A DNA stretch of 64,000 nt, taken from contig CM050655.1 of assembly GCA_027574665.1 (NCBI GenBank), positions 7,249,170 to 7,313,169 on the forward strand, in the 5' to 3' direction. This stretch comes from Rhynochetos jubatus. Taxonomy: Eukaryota > Chordata > Aves > Eurypygiformes > Rhynochetidae. Under the pieces are notes generated by a model that saw only the letters and a list, made by a program, of their open reading frames with translations, did not search any database and was not told the origin of the DNA. Positions 1 to 11,900 of the stretch are shown piece after piece (the first letter of the stretch is position 1; each line of letters opens with the position of its first letter). Both the position numbers and the translations under genes were made by a program.

Positions 1-3000
1 ATGTATTTGGAAACAAAACAGATGGATCAAAATAATGATGTTAGCAGAGAAGACAGAGGCATCATGTACACGCTGTCTAAGAACATCCAGTTTCCCCAGA
101 GATATGGGCAATGAGAACAGCTGCCCTGTGACAGGTTAGTACTAATTGGACAGTCACCAAGTTAACGATTTAAACAAAAAAAAAACAGTGAGGAAAATAA
201 TAGTAGTTGTCCAATGTAAGATGATACAGTTCTCATATTTTGCTTAACTGGATAATGTATAGTTTTAAGGGGAAGTATACACATCTTTCAGCTCAAGGAG
301 CTGCACAGTGCTGCTGGAGTCCATCTGCAGAGCAGTGAACTCTTGCATTGCATGAACTACTTAGGCTGATGGGATTTTCCTCTAGATCCTCAACATCCGT
401 GTGAAGGAGAAGAATTTGAAACCTGTTGGTTTTCAGAGGTAGCTAAAAGACTACTCAGGTAATGCTGAATTCCAAAAAAGGGGCACAGAAGGAATTTGTG
501 AGCAACTATGGTTAAAGGCAAATAGTAAATCTCTGATACGGCCTCTGTCCTCCACATAAGTATTCACTGGACCCAGTTAGGCTCAGCAGATCCTGGTACA
601 TCTCCCAGGGAACCTCTTTTGAATGAGGAAGCATTTCTATGAAAGAAAAACTTCTCAGGCACAGTATTACCATGAAGAATGGGGATGACAGGCTAAAACT
701 GAGTTAAAGAAATAAGGATGCTGCAGCACGCAAGTAGCCTTGCTAGGCAAAGAGAAAGAAAAGCAGTGATTTGGGCAATTTTGTATTTGGGAAGGCACTG
801 AAAAATTCCAGTGTTTGCAAACATATAGGAATTTCCCAAATCCTGTCACTTAATGAATAAAGAAATGGGCTGCAATACTTCCTGACATTGTAACTCCGCT
901 AATAAATAATATACTAACATACCCAATTTCATAACACTAAATAAGATGAGAAAAACTCAGCATTCAGAAAGCTCGTTGATAGAAGTACAGAGATTTCGTT
1001 CCCACTCAGCTTTCTGTTCCGGAAGAGTTGTTCCCCAGCTCGTATGAAGTTTACGTTCCCAGAGTCAAGAGACAGCAGAGAAAACGCGTAGGTCTTGGGG
1101 ACACAAATCGACAAGTTCTGAGCTGTATCCTGCTCTTTCCAGGTAGGTAAATTAAACAATAATTGTGTTATCCATAGGATCTACAGATTCTCTTCACAAG
1201 TCTGATGCCCACATGATTTCTGAATTTCTGCCACTCTCTGTGTAATGTATGAAAATTAGAGAATGGCTTGAAGAACAGAAGTACCAAGTACACGTTAAGC
1301 ATTTGTATTTATGCAATATTCCAAGAAGTTGTTTTCCATCTTAAACCAGGATTAGCATTCAGGGCAAAGAAAGCAAGACGGACTTGAAAATCCGACCAGT
1401 TTTTTATCCGGCGTCCTAACGGGCGAGAAGACTCTGTGAGGGAGGCTGAGCCCACAGCCATATGGACAGTAATGACAGTCTGTTCAGTGTCACCCTCCTA
1501 CTTTACTCTGAAATACATGCAAGTTTTTATAGCAAATCATTATCTGAACACTGTCAGGTAAATAATATACACGCTGCATAAGTGAAAGAAAAATCAGCAT
1601 CCTTTATATATTATTTTGCTCCTCTTCTGAATATTGCAAGGTTCAATACCTAAGTATAACTCCATGGCTACTATTCTTTTCTGACAGTGAAATATGAAAG
1701 GGTATATTTTCCTCCATACAGATGCAGATTTCAAGGGCAGTGAATTTCATGCTTTTCTTTGCCAGAAAATGGTTGTGATCTGAATACATTTTAAGAAAAA
1801 TTACCATGCTAGCAAGTGATCAAGAAAGAAAACATCATGTATTGGCAGCAAACAAATGAAAAGCAAATAATAAAGATGGGTAGAAAAGCAGCTCAAAGAA
1901 GAATTCTAATCCCCTTCTAAATTAAATAATTTTTTTAAAGTAAATGCCAAAAAATTAAGGTGAAATCTAGTTTGTTCTGGCCTCTCGCCCCCACCCACAA
2001 CATAATTCAATTTACTGCCTCGAAGTTACTCCTGACTTACCGAGGTGCAAACAAGATCAGAATGCATCTCTGAGCATCTGCCTCAGGGTGAACCCACAGC
2101 CGCTGGAAGACGAAGAGCAGGAGTCGCTGCATCCTCTGTGTCCTCTGCAGCACAGCACTGACTGAAGCAGTCATGAACCTACCCTAACTTAGGAGCGAGG
2201 ACGACCTTGCTTTGCTTTGCGTTGCCGGAGAGGAATCAGCGTATATTGGTCAGCGTGTCCCCACGTGCAACATGAAAAGGTGCAAAGACCAAAGCGGGTA
2301 ACACAACAGGCCCTCCTGCGGTTTTAAGGAGGGAATAAGAAAAAAGAGGGGAAAGAAATATGAGAGAGATCACATCAGTAGAAGCTTAGGGCATAAGTTA
2401 GAGCAAGAAGGTCACTTGTAGATCCTAATGATGAAATCCTGTGGCCTGTAATCTTGCTGAGGCCACTCCACGTAAGCCCTCACCATGAGCAGAACCTGAT
2501 CTACAACAAACCACTTTTTGGAACGTTTTTTTCAAAGGCAATTTTTTTGCACATATGCACCAATTTTTACAACAATTTGTTGTACCACGTGTACGAGATA
2601 GTGAATATGCTCGGGAGGGAGGTGATGTGAGAGGCAGGAGATCCAGATTAGAGTCTTTGCTCCATCAGCCTGTGCTGCAGAGCAAAGGTCAGCCTTAAAA
2701 CCTGAGGCACCAGTCTGGCTGCCAGATGGTAAAATTCCCACTGCAGGCCAGTTTTGAACAGAAGTAGACATTTTCATTTATGTACCTGGGGCTTCTGTAT
2801 GCATACACACACTTGGGAGCGCATGTGTACGCTCACCTACACATGTAATTGTGAAGGACACACAGAGACAGACTTGTTACACAGCCAGCAATTTCCCTCT
2901 GTTTCAAAATTACACCCGTCAGCAACACCATCGCTCAGTATGTATCCCGACCGGAATGCTAATAATCGAGGAGTTCGGTCCAGTTTATAATCAGTGCAGC

Positions 3001-3138
3001 ACAATGAAAATTAGCATGACTGCAAAAAGGAGAGGGGGGCCCTTGCAGAGGTGATTTCACTGGGATCTGCATAGCGATGACAAAGCTGTAGAGTTTTCGA
3101 TCCTTGGAGAAGTTAGGATGGGGGCAGCAGAACTGCTG
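1..3138. other. Unannotated non-coding stretch
   Basis: No gene, RNA or recognisable transposon was identified. The sequence is AT-leaning with a run of ten A at 176-185, a somewhat GC-richer patch around 2080-2160, and a short stretch rich in CA/TG steps around 2798-2870. Open frames on both strands are short, lack familiar domains and overlap each other. I read it as intergenic or intronic DNA. Confidence 0.6.
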
Positions 3139-3310
3139 GCTTGGACTTCGGAGGGCTGCTTTGGCCTGTTTAGGAGCCTGGTTGACAGAGTCCCTTGGGA
3201 GGCAGTCCTCAAGGGCAAAGGAATCCAGGAAGGCTGGACACTCTTCTAGAAGAAGAATGGTTGGACTTGATGATCTTAAAAGTCTTTTCCAACCTAAATG
3301 ATTCAATGTA
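3139..3310 (+). mobile_element. CR1 LINE relic, internally deleted (ORF2 piece joined to 3' tail)
   Basis: This is a non-functional CR1 retrotransposon fragment in sense orientation. Positions 3188-3247 translate to VPWEAVLKGKGIQEGW followed by TLF and a stop. This matches what I recall of the CR1 ORF2 linker between the endonuclease and reverse-transcriptase domains. A frame-shifted piece (LDFGGLL, about 3140-3160) lies just upstream. At about 3258 the sequence changes abruptly to the CR1 3'-terminal segment (TTGGACTTGATGATCTTAAA) and ends in a degenerate ATTC-type tail near 3310. All of the reverse-transcriptase region that should lie between the two parts is missing. The tail assignment is firm. 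The ORF2 assignment rests on remembered family consensus, and the exact start is uncertain. Confidence 0.75.
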
Positions 3311-5810
3311 ACGGTAAGACTTGTCCTTCCTCATTGTGTTAACATCTTCCAAAAACAATTACTCTAGACACGTTATTCAGGTATCAGTCGATCAGCATGT
3401 CTGCTCCCTCTAACAATTTCCAGAACTAACGCTTTTTCTCATGCTTGTTTCAGCAATAGTTCTAATGGCTCATTAAGAAGGAAACCACTTTTAAAGTCCT
3501 TGGTGACCACATCATACCAGACTCCAGAACAGCAATTGCTAGGTGAACTACTCGCCTAATCCTGCGACACACCGGCCTGTGTGTAACACAAGCTAATACA
3601 CACGGCATGCACGACGCAGGTGCGCTGGCCCAGGACCAAGACAGGAAGAGCAGGAGCCTTTCGCGATACGTGTTGCATCTGCATCACCTGCATTTGCGTG
3701 AGGAGAAAAGGCACGAGGGCGTCTGTCTGGGGGAGGCGTGGCTGAGCCCTGTTCGGAAAGGACTGACCTGGACTTCATCACCAGTTTGGAGCTGGTGAGC
3801 AGGTTTGGCATTTGGATGTGACACTCATGCAAGTGGAGACACGTCACATTTCCCATGGAGTGGCTGGGGGAACAGTGCATGAGGAGATTCTGGTGGAGTT
3901 TGCTTCACCCTGATCTGGTTTTCTTCTTCATTTAGATTTGATTGTTGTCCTTTACGAACACAAGTATGACACACACATTTCTTGCTCATTAACAGTCCCA
4001 GTGCAAGACACCAACTGCGTATTCCTGGCTGAAGGGCTTTTTGAAGGGAAAAACCTCCTGAGAGACTGTCCCAGGATTACATTTCCACAGCCCGCTCACA
4101 ACCCTGCACTGACAGGAAGCCCACCAGGTATATATGAGATTCCTCCAATCACACACTCCAGCTCAGGAAGAACATTTCCATCTGCAAATGCTGCGCCTCC
4201 TTTTATCGCAAGTGACCCCAAAAAATAACCCAGAGGGAAAATATGCTTTTATGTTCAGTTGATTTGCTCTTGGCGTTCAACAATATGTTCCCTATTGACT
4301 GAATAGTTTCCTAAAGAGAGGTTTGCTTAAGCACTTACTTAACAGCTTTCCGAAATCCAGAAATACAGGGGTTTGTGCAAACATTGCGCACAGCACCAAA
4401 AAGTCCACGAGGTCCCTGGACCACTTCTCTCTTTTACTGACAGGAACCGGAATTACCAGTGCAGGTAGCTTAGAATAGTCCCCCCCTCCCCGGACACTGC
4501 AAGGACAGAGCTGCTAATGGAGGTCCCAGGCAGCCTGCTTACCTTCCCGGCTGCTGTCTGGCAAGAACCCACTTAGGCAAACCTGCTTTTTATCCGTGCC
4601 GACTCAAAAGTGTCAATTAGATTCACACAGTTCAATTCAGTCATATCACCGTTTTCCAATCTGAATGGAAAATTTCCCTTCCGGGCTTCTTAACTGCTTG
4701 GAATGCTCAGTCTGGAGCTCATGGAGTACCAGTGCCACACCTGGATCATTTGTAAAAATTCTCTCTTTTTTTACCAGCATGTAATATCTGAGAATCCAGT
4801 TTCATTATATCAGGCCAGACACATGTAAGGGGAAGTGTGAACTGCTCTAAACTTGGCTTTTTAAATGACTTTTTACTCAATTTTCTTTCCAATATTCAAG
4901 CAATGAGCTTATTTAAATGGAGTAGCTTATTACACTGCCTAGGACAGAAATAACATTAAGATGATATAAAGGTGAATTGTAAGATGATAATCCACCCTAA
5001 GTAAGCTACTGTGAGTCATTTAAACTAGGCGACGTTCTACTTTTTTAATTAATTCAAAAAATATTGCTTTTACAGCACTAAGTTTTCATTGCCAGTAAAA
5101 ACTACAGTACACTAATGCAGGACTGTGTTTAATAATCAGAGCTAGGGCTAAAATCTGCAGTCCTCACTGAGGCAACACTCAGCAGCTGCACTCAGGAAGC
5201 AACGTCTCCCTGTGGCAACAAGCCCAGTGATTTGGGCTGAAACGGGTTTTTAAACCACATACTGTAAATAGCAGTGAAAAAGACTTAAATAATCAGCAGG
5301 ACCCCAGGATTTGAAGAAATTATTTCAAGCTGCTTATCAAAATAATGTTGTTGAGAATAAATGGCAACTGAGTACAAAGAATGTTTTAATAGGCCTGTTT
5401 CCCTCACCCACTGAACATTTCTCCTCCAACATTCCATTTCCTCCTCAAATTAGAGGGATAATTTTATAACAATTTCAAAACAAAAAGCCAGGGTATAGTT
5501 TCACTTTTCTGATCGCAAATATTAATGTTGGCACCAGAGAGTCATGGGCTCAGGAAGGTCTGTTGCTTGGAAAATGTCATTTTTAAAACACTTTGTTCAG
5601 TTTCATCTTCTAGAGTTGAAGCTGAAACTTAAAATCCCAGTTTCATTCTCCATAGAGGAGAACAGTACCTTCTGGAAAATGAACGGAGACTTGTCACGGC
5701 ATGTATTTAAGAGTGATAAAGCAAGAAAGATCTAGGAAAGACGTTGGGTGGGAACTCAGACCTCTGTCTCTGGTTGGAGGGAGACTACGAGACAAATAAT
5801 TGGGATCCAA
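3311..5810. other. Unannotated non-coding stretch
   Basis: No gene is recognised. The stretch is GC-richer, with several CpGs, around 3560-3800 and AT-rich around 4860-5110, where TTTAAA and TTAATTAA-type words cluster. Open frames here are under 100 codons with no known domain. Confidence 0.55.
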
Positions 5811-6246
5811 ATCACAGAATCATAGACTCGTTCTGGCTGGAAAAGACCTTTAGGATCATCCAGTCCAACCCTTAACCCAGCACTGCCAAGTCCACCACTA
5901 AACCCTGTCCCTGAGCACCACATCTACACGTCTTCTAAACACCTCCAGGGATGGTGACTCAACCACCTCCCAGTGCCTGACAGCCCTTTTGGTGAAGAAG
6001 TTTTTCCTAATATCCAATCTGAACCTTCTGTGGGGCAACTTGAGGCCACTTCCTCTTGTTCTATCACTTATTATTTGGGACAAGAGAGAGACCTCCACCT
6101 CCCTACAACCTCCTTCAGGGAGTTGTAGAGAATGATAAGGTCTCCCCTGAGCCTCCTCTTCTCCAGGCTGAACACCGCTAGCTCCCTCAGCCGCTCCTCA
6201 CAGGACTTGCGCCCCAGCCCCTTCCCCAGCTCCGCTGCCATTCCTT
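5811..6246 (-). mobile_element. CR1 LINE, 5'-truncated 3' end with ORF2 C-terminus
   Basis: A CR1 retrotransposon remnant lies on the minus strand. The plus-strand left edge (ATCACAGAATCATAGACTCG) is the reverse complement of the CR1 3' terminus with its ATTCTATGATT-type repeat, followed by the hallmark ATCCAGTCCAACCC. Read on the minus strand, it encodes the extreme C-terminus of the ORF2 endonuclease/reverse-transcriptase polyprotein: [19 protein letters not shown] at roughly 6230-6140, then [15 protein letters not shown] near 5965-5920. The two blocks are in different reading frames, with the shift near 6071-6098, so the copy is dead. Only a few hundred bases of a roughly 4.5-kb element remain, the usual outcome of aborted reverse transcription. 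The truncated 5' edge, near 6246, is approximate. Confidence 0.95.
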
Positions 6247-8922
6247 TGTTGAGGAAGTTGATTTTCTCCACTGGATTCACAGGTCTCAAAGCTGTTCCTA
6301 TGCTGACTTTTATAAAAATGCATGAAAAAGCAGGATGTGAAAGCAATGGCTGAAGAGGTCCTGCTGATATTTTCTGATCTCTAATCATGTGTGTCGGTGC
6401 CTGCTGTAGGAAGCCACGGGCACCCCCACACATTTATCACTGTGAGCTCCCATATTGGAAAGGGCGGGTGGTCCATGTGGATCAATAGCCTAGAAGCACC
6501 TAGTCTTAGCCACTTGACAGAAAGATAAAAGAAAGTGGGTGAGAGCTCTCCCTGTAAAAAGAAATAGCTTATTCCATGTAATACAAGGCTCTAAGTGCTG
6601 TTCAGACCACTGGGCAGGAGCTGAAAGGCGAGGACAGGGAACTTCTGGATTAAGTTTTACTATTGCAATTTTTGTCTTACTATCTATAAATAACCTTTCA
6701 GGATATTTATTCTTCCCCAACTCCATACTCTCAGTACCCAGGGGAACATTTATCTCCATTTTTAACAGCCAAATCAGCTACACGTTATTATCTCTGGATT
6801 GCAGGTCTGAGCTGCATCCCCTATTTGCATTGCAATGCTTGGACTGAAGGGATGGTGGTAATGAAATGAGTTAGTGCTATTTTTATGGGAATGACACTAC
6901 TTGATTAGCTAATAGGTAGCATTCATTGCCCATTAATTTGCCAATGGATATTCTAGCACTCCTAGCTCAGCACTATGATCTGGCAAGTGTATGATTGATA
7001 CCATCTCACAAAGAACTGTTTTGAGCTTTGTTGCAGGCAAAACATTGCCCAAGTTGTCTGCTCATTCTGGATGCTAGTTATAAAGCTTGAAAGGGGATAA
7101 CAAGTATGGTTGTCAGCTCCAAAGGCCATTTTACATGCCTATGAGTTTATTCTTTTCGTCTCAGCATAGCAAAGGCCTTAACTGTGTGTATGTTACTCAC
7201 TACACATTAAACGTCATTATTTTGTCATCCAGAGTTGTATCTTCTTCATGTTCACTTTTATTTTCATAGGTATTTCCTTAATGGATGATTAATAGTCCAA
7301 TGGAAATAAAAGTTTAAATTTATCTGTAGCCAGAGGTTGACCATAATTAGGAGCTCTGCTCTGAAAGCTGGTGGGATTTAATTTAGCGCTTAAGGGCTGT
7401 TTCCATTCCATATATTTCACAAAATAAACTAACCCTATACAGGACTGTAAAAGCTCATATACACAGCTAAAAATGAATCCTGGAGAGCCTTTTAAAATAT
7501 AGTCCAGAAAATGCTTTGAAGTATTAAAAATTACTAGAATAACTTTCTGTCATATAAAATAAATTGATTGTTAGAAAGCCAGGTATTGAAACAAAAACCC
7601 TATTTGGTAGAATTCGAAAGTAAATTTTAATTCCACTATGTACTTCTATAGTACTAATGCAGATTTTAAAGCTAACACTGGGAATGGATTGCTCTGTACA
7701 CACCAGTATCACTAATCCAACACCTGCAGCTCTACCAGGAAGAAGTTACAGGTCTCCGCGTATCCCTTTCCAGCCCACAGCTGCCCTCTACGCCAGCTCA
7801 CTCTACATGCAGAATATGCAAGACGGCAAACACAGCAACAGCGAAAGTCTGTGGTTTATTTGGACCAAAACGGACCAGTTCATCTTGCAGGAACTCTCTT
7901 TTACACTCATATATGCCAGAAAACACCTTTCCCTCATGAATATTTCATTCAAAAGAGTGAGCATAAATAACTGTGAATGCTCAAACGACTGGGGGTCATA
8001 ACTACTGTAATAATCAACATCAGGCAATATTTTCCAGGATTATGCCATGATTTTGACTCTTTGGCTAAACTGTTTTTTCACCATCTGTTTTAAAGTGACC
8101 CTCACAGGTGGCTGGCTTACTGGCAGACACCTCCTGCATTCTGTAGTAGGTATTATACTGTAAAGGGTGTTCTAATTACTTTCTTTTTAATTTTAAGTAG
8201 GTGACAGTAGTTATCCACAGAAAAGAAAGCTGATAATCATCAGCCAGCCTTGCAACACTCTCATAACAAAAAGTAAAAATAGGCTATAGGCCACATTTAC
8301 CATCAGTATTAACATACCTGCAAGAGAAACTCTCAACATCCTCATAATTTATGATGCAGCGACCTAAGTATACAAACTGGCAGGGCTCGGCTAGCTTTTT
8401 TGTTTATAACAACCTGCTAAATAGGTCCACAAAGGGATGTGGGGAGGCTATCCAACGAACAAACATATTTTGTGACTCCTTGTGACAAGATGTGGGGTTT
8501 TGAGCACTTCTTGACAAGGGCAGGGAGTATCTTAGCATGCAGTTGGTGCACCCACACCTGAGACTGTCTAAACATGGGAGATTCTGAGAAAAGAAATCTT
8601 TACAAATTGTAAGGAAAGCATCTCTAGTTTAGCTACACCAGTTGGCTAAATATGCCATTTCTTTGCTAGCAAAATTTGCTTTGTATCAGTGAAGAGGAGT
8701 GCAGTCTCTCTGATACAAGCCCTGTTAGCTTCCCTGCTCTGGGAGTAAGCGGTGCGGGGCCAGAGGCACTATAATGACCAAGGGTGACTAATGCAGTTGA
8801 CAACTCTGGTATAAAGCCACGACAAGCAATACAGCAACCTTCAGAGTCTTTCAGCTCTGGCAATTACCAAAATATTCATCAGCAACCTCATTTTAGGTAT
8901 TTCTCTTGTGGAAAAATCTATT
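6247..8922. other. Unannotated non-coding stretch
   Basis: No gene or known transposon is seen. The AT-rich part around 6880-6960 holds several homeodomain-type words (GATTAGCTAAT, CATTAATTTG). A conserved element is possible but untested. Confidence 0.5.
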
Positions 8923-8960
8923 TATGATACTAAATACCATGGTATTATGATACTAAATAC
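8923..8960. repeat. 15-bp direct repeat flanking a 12-bp palindrome
   Basis: TATGATACTAAATAC occurs twice without mismatch, at 8923-8937 and 8946-8960. The perfect palindrome ATACCATGGTAT (8934-8945) overlaps the end of the first copy. The 23-bp spacing suggests a small local duplication that has partly diverged. No function is inferred. Confidence 0.85.
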
Positions 8961-11900
8961 TACTATCATTCACTTTATACTAGGAAACAAACTTTCAATA
9001 AAGAATCTGTTTTCTCTCTTCTGCCTTCTAGCAGGGGTAGACCAACACAGCCCTGTATTTTTTAGGTGGGGACAAACACCAGGATGCCTCCCCCAGTCAT
9101 ACAGAGGCAAGTCAGAAACTCCCAGGTTTGGCGACATCCAGGTACAGCATCCACCCACCAGGCCCATCCCCTTCACACGTGGATGCAGTGCTGGGAAAGA
9201 GGCCCCTGAGGAAACAGCCGCAGGTCAGATGTGCTCCAGCCAACTGGCCATTCCCTGAATCACACCTAGCAGGCCCAGCAGCTTTCCCTGCACAGCATTT
9301 ACTGTTGCTGTAAAAGTGAAAGAAATAACAGAACATACAGCCACAAAGACAGGAGGAAAGAATAATCTAAATGTGTGCAAAGTAACACAGCAAGGCCTTC
9401 ACTGTCTGAGCAGCTGCTCAAATACAGACCTGAACGATGGCTCTTGCACCCCAAAACGTTTGCTGAGACCCTGAGGTGTTACAGTCATCGATAACCTGCT
9501 CAGGATGTACCACAGGCTTAGACGGAAGATGTGCAAGACAGAGTAGTGATACAAGGGATCGCGTCAGGTGCCACAGGAAATACATGGATCTGGGGCTCCA
9601 AGACACTGACTGCATTCCCAACACGGCTGTGTGTATGCTGGGTTACCAACACAGCTCTACAACGTCTAAACAATGCTGAGGGAATTCCTTTGTCTCTAGA
9701 GCTTTGCTCATATTCTGCAAGTGCAGAAGGTATAGAAAGAAAGGGGGGCACAGGGGAGAAGAACCTAGCGAATCCTTTTTAAACAATCAGAATCTTAAGT
9801 ATTCAGGTTTTTCAAAGGTTTCAAAATGGCATGCTTGCTAGACATCAGGAAGTGTTATTCTAGATGGGATTGTACCTCATAATTGCAATGCCACTTGAAG
9901 TTACATGCCAGATCCCGCAAATCCTGCTCAACATCCCATAAGGTTACAAGGACCATGCTTTCCTGCTTTGGAAGAAAAAAAAGCACATACACACACCCCA
10001 ACAAAACCCACAAAACTAGTCCCAAACTTCTCATTTTCCTCCTGCTTAAAAGTTCCAGGAAACCTTTGATAAAAGATTAGGGGAAACAGTGGCCAGTTTA
10101 CGTGCACAGTTCAAACAAAACCAGGCATCCATGTTGATCCCACAGTACATTCCAGTCAAAATGTTCAGCAGCAGCTACTAAAAAAATACCCCCTGCTACA
10201 AGTATACTAGGAGCAGGGGCAGGTCTGAGAAGCACTCCGCTTGTCTCTCACCAGACACAAACAAATAACGGTGCTGTGTCGCGTTGATAGCCTAAGCTAT
10301 ACTAAATACAGAAAATAACAGACTGTGTCCCGGAAGTTTGGAGATGAAAGAAATACATTTGGTTATCTCTGTCACCTTGACAGGGCCAGATTTCTCTCCC
10401 CAGTATATGTTGCAGTATTTCATCTAGTCTTTTTAAAATTCCTGAAGATTGGTACTTCCATGCCTTTCAAGCAGTTTCCTCAGCATATTTCATTGGCAGA
10501 GATTGCTTGGTGATGTTCAGCTCAAATGTACACTTCTCTCCATCTCAGTCATTTTGTGCTACAGCTCATGGCAGAAAAGCATTTATTTCAGCTCTGTGCC
10601 ACTGACGTCGGGGATGCGTGTACTGGTGCAGAGGATGGATTACGGCATCCTCAAGACCTGTGCAATCGTGCGGCAAGTACCCACCTTCCGAGAGGGAACC
10701 GCTCTTCCACAGAGGGTACAGCACCCTGAGGGAACCTCTCAATCCTCTCTAGCCATCCAATGACTTCAATGAGAGCAACATGCGAAGGAAACTTGGGGAG
10801 ACAAACCTGGCAAAGCTTCCTGCTCTGCATGCTAAATGGCAGCTTTTTTCTTCTTTAAAACAGTAACACAGGCTTTAGCCTCACATAATTGCTTCTCTGT
10901 ATAAATTACGATATTGCTCTGCATGGCACTGGAGAGCCCTGATGGACATTGTCCTGTGAAGATTACAGGACAGCAGTTCCTACATTTAGCACAGAAGCAG
11001 AGTAAAGAGAAACACGACATGCATGATCCGAGAATAGCAGCAGCTGCTTTCTTATACCTAATGCCGGCTCTTTTTTAAGTCAATAACTCATATGTTAATA
11101 TTTGTACGTTTTTTGTTGTTTGAAAACTAAGCATTAATCGAAAGTGTACAAAATTGCTAGTTTATGCATAGCCCTTTGAAGAGCTTTGAGGGATAGTAAG
11201 TCCTACGCTGCAAACACTACCTTACATGGTTCCTACTGGTTTCATCTAAGTCAAGGACAAGCAGCATGGTTTGACTTGAGCAGCCATTCTCACCTGGCCC
11301 GAACTCTAAACACGTACTTAGATTCACTCTAGTTCTGTGATGAAACTACGCAGATTAGCTTAACCCAGTACTTAGCATTTTGCTTCCTGAAGTACTACAG
11401 GATTTAAAAGCCCTGGACAGGACTGTCAGAGAAAAACAACAAGAAACTACCTTCTCATCCAGCTAAACTCCACATGTTGCTGGTAGGAATGGAGGCAGTT
11501 CAGAAACAACCACCCTTCTATGCAAGCAAAGTCTTACTAGCCCGTATAATTTGAGCCAGCACTCACTTTATGCTGTGTCCACTTACTACATTTTGCTGAA
11601 ACAGGGTTTTTTTGTGGCAGCTGTTCATGCTGCTTGCGTGGCTTCACTTTTGTCCTGTTGACTCTTGCTAGCTGGGTGCAGAAACGAGCTGGCCTTGGGT
11701 AGCCTTCACAGTCCAGCTGTTTCTCAGCACTAAGCGCCACCTCATACATACACACTGCCTCTCTCACAAAGCCTCAGCGCCAAAGGTCGGTGAGCAGACA
11801 AAGTCAATGTGTAAGAATCTCACTGTATTAGTATTTAATTTCTCTGATATATTTCTGTTTGGAATTCAAGTCAAGAGAGGAGCACCGATCCATGCTTTTC

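Noticed and set aside
5898..6433. Two minus-strand frames as possible host genes
   Set aside because: Their peptides match the CR1 ORF2 C-terminus in two different frames, so they are a dead retrotransposon and not a host gene. The part beyond about 6246 is unrelated read-through.
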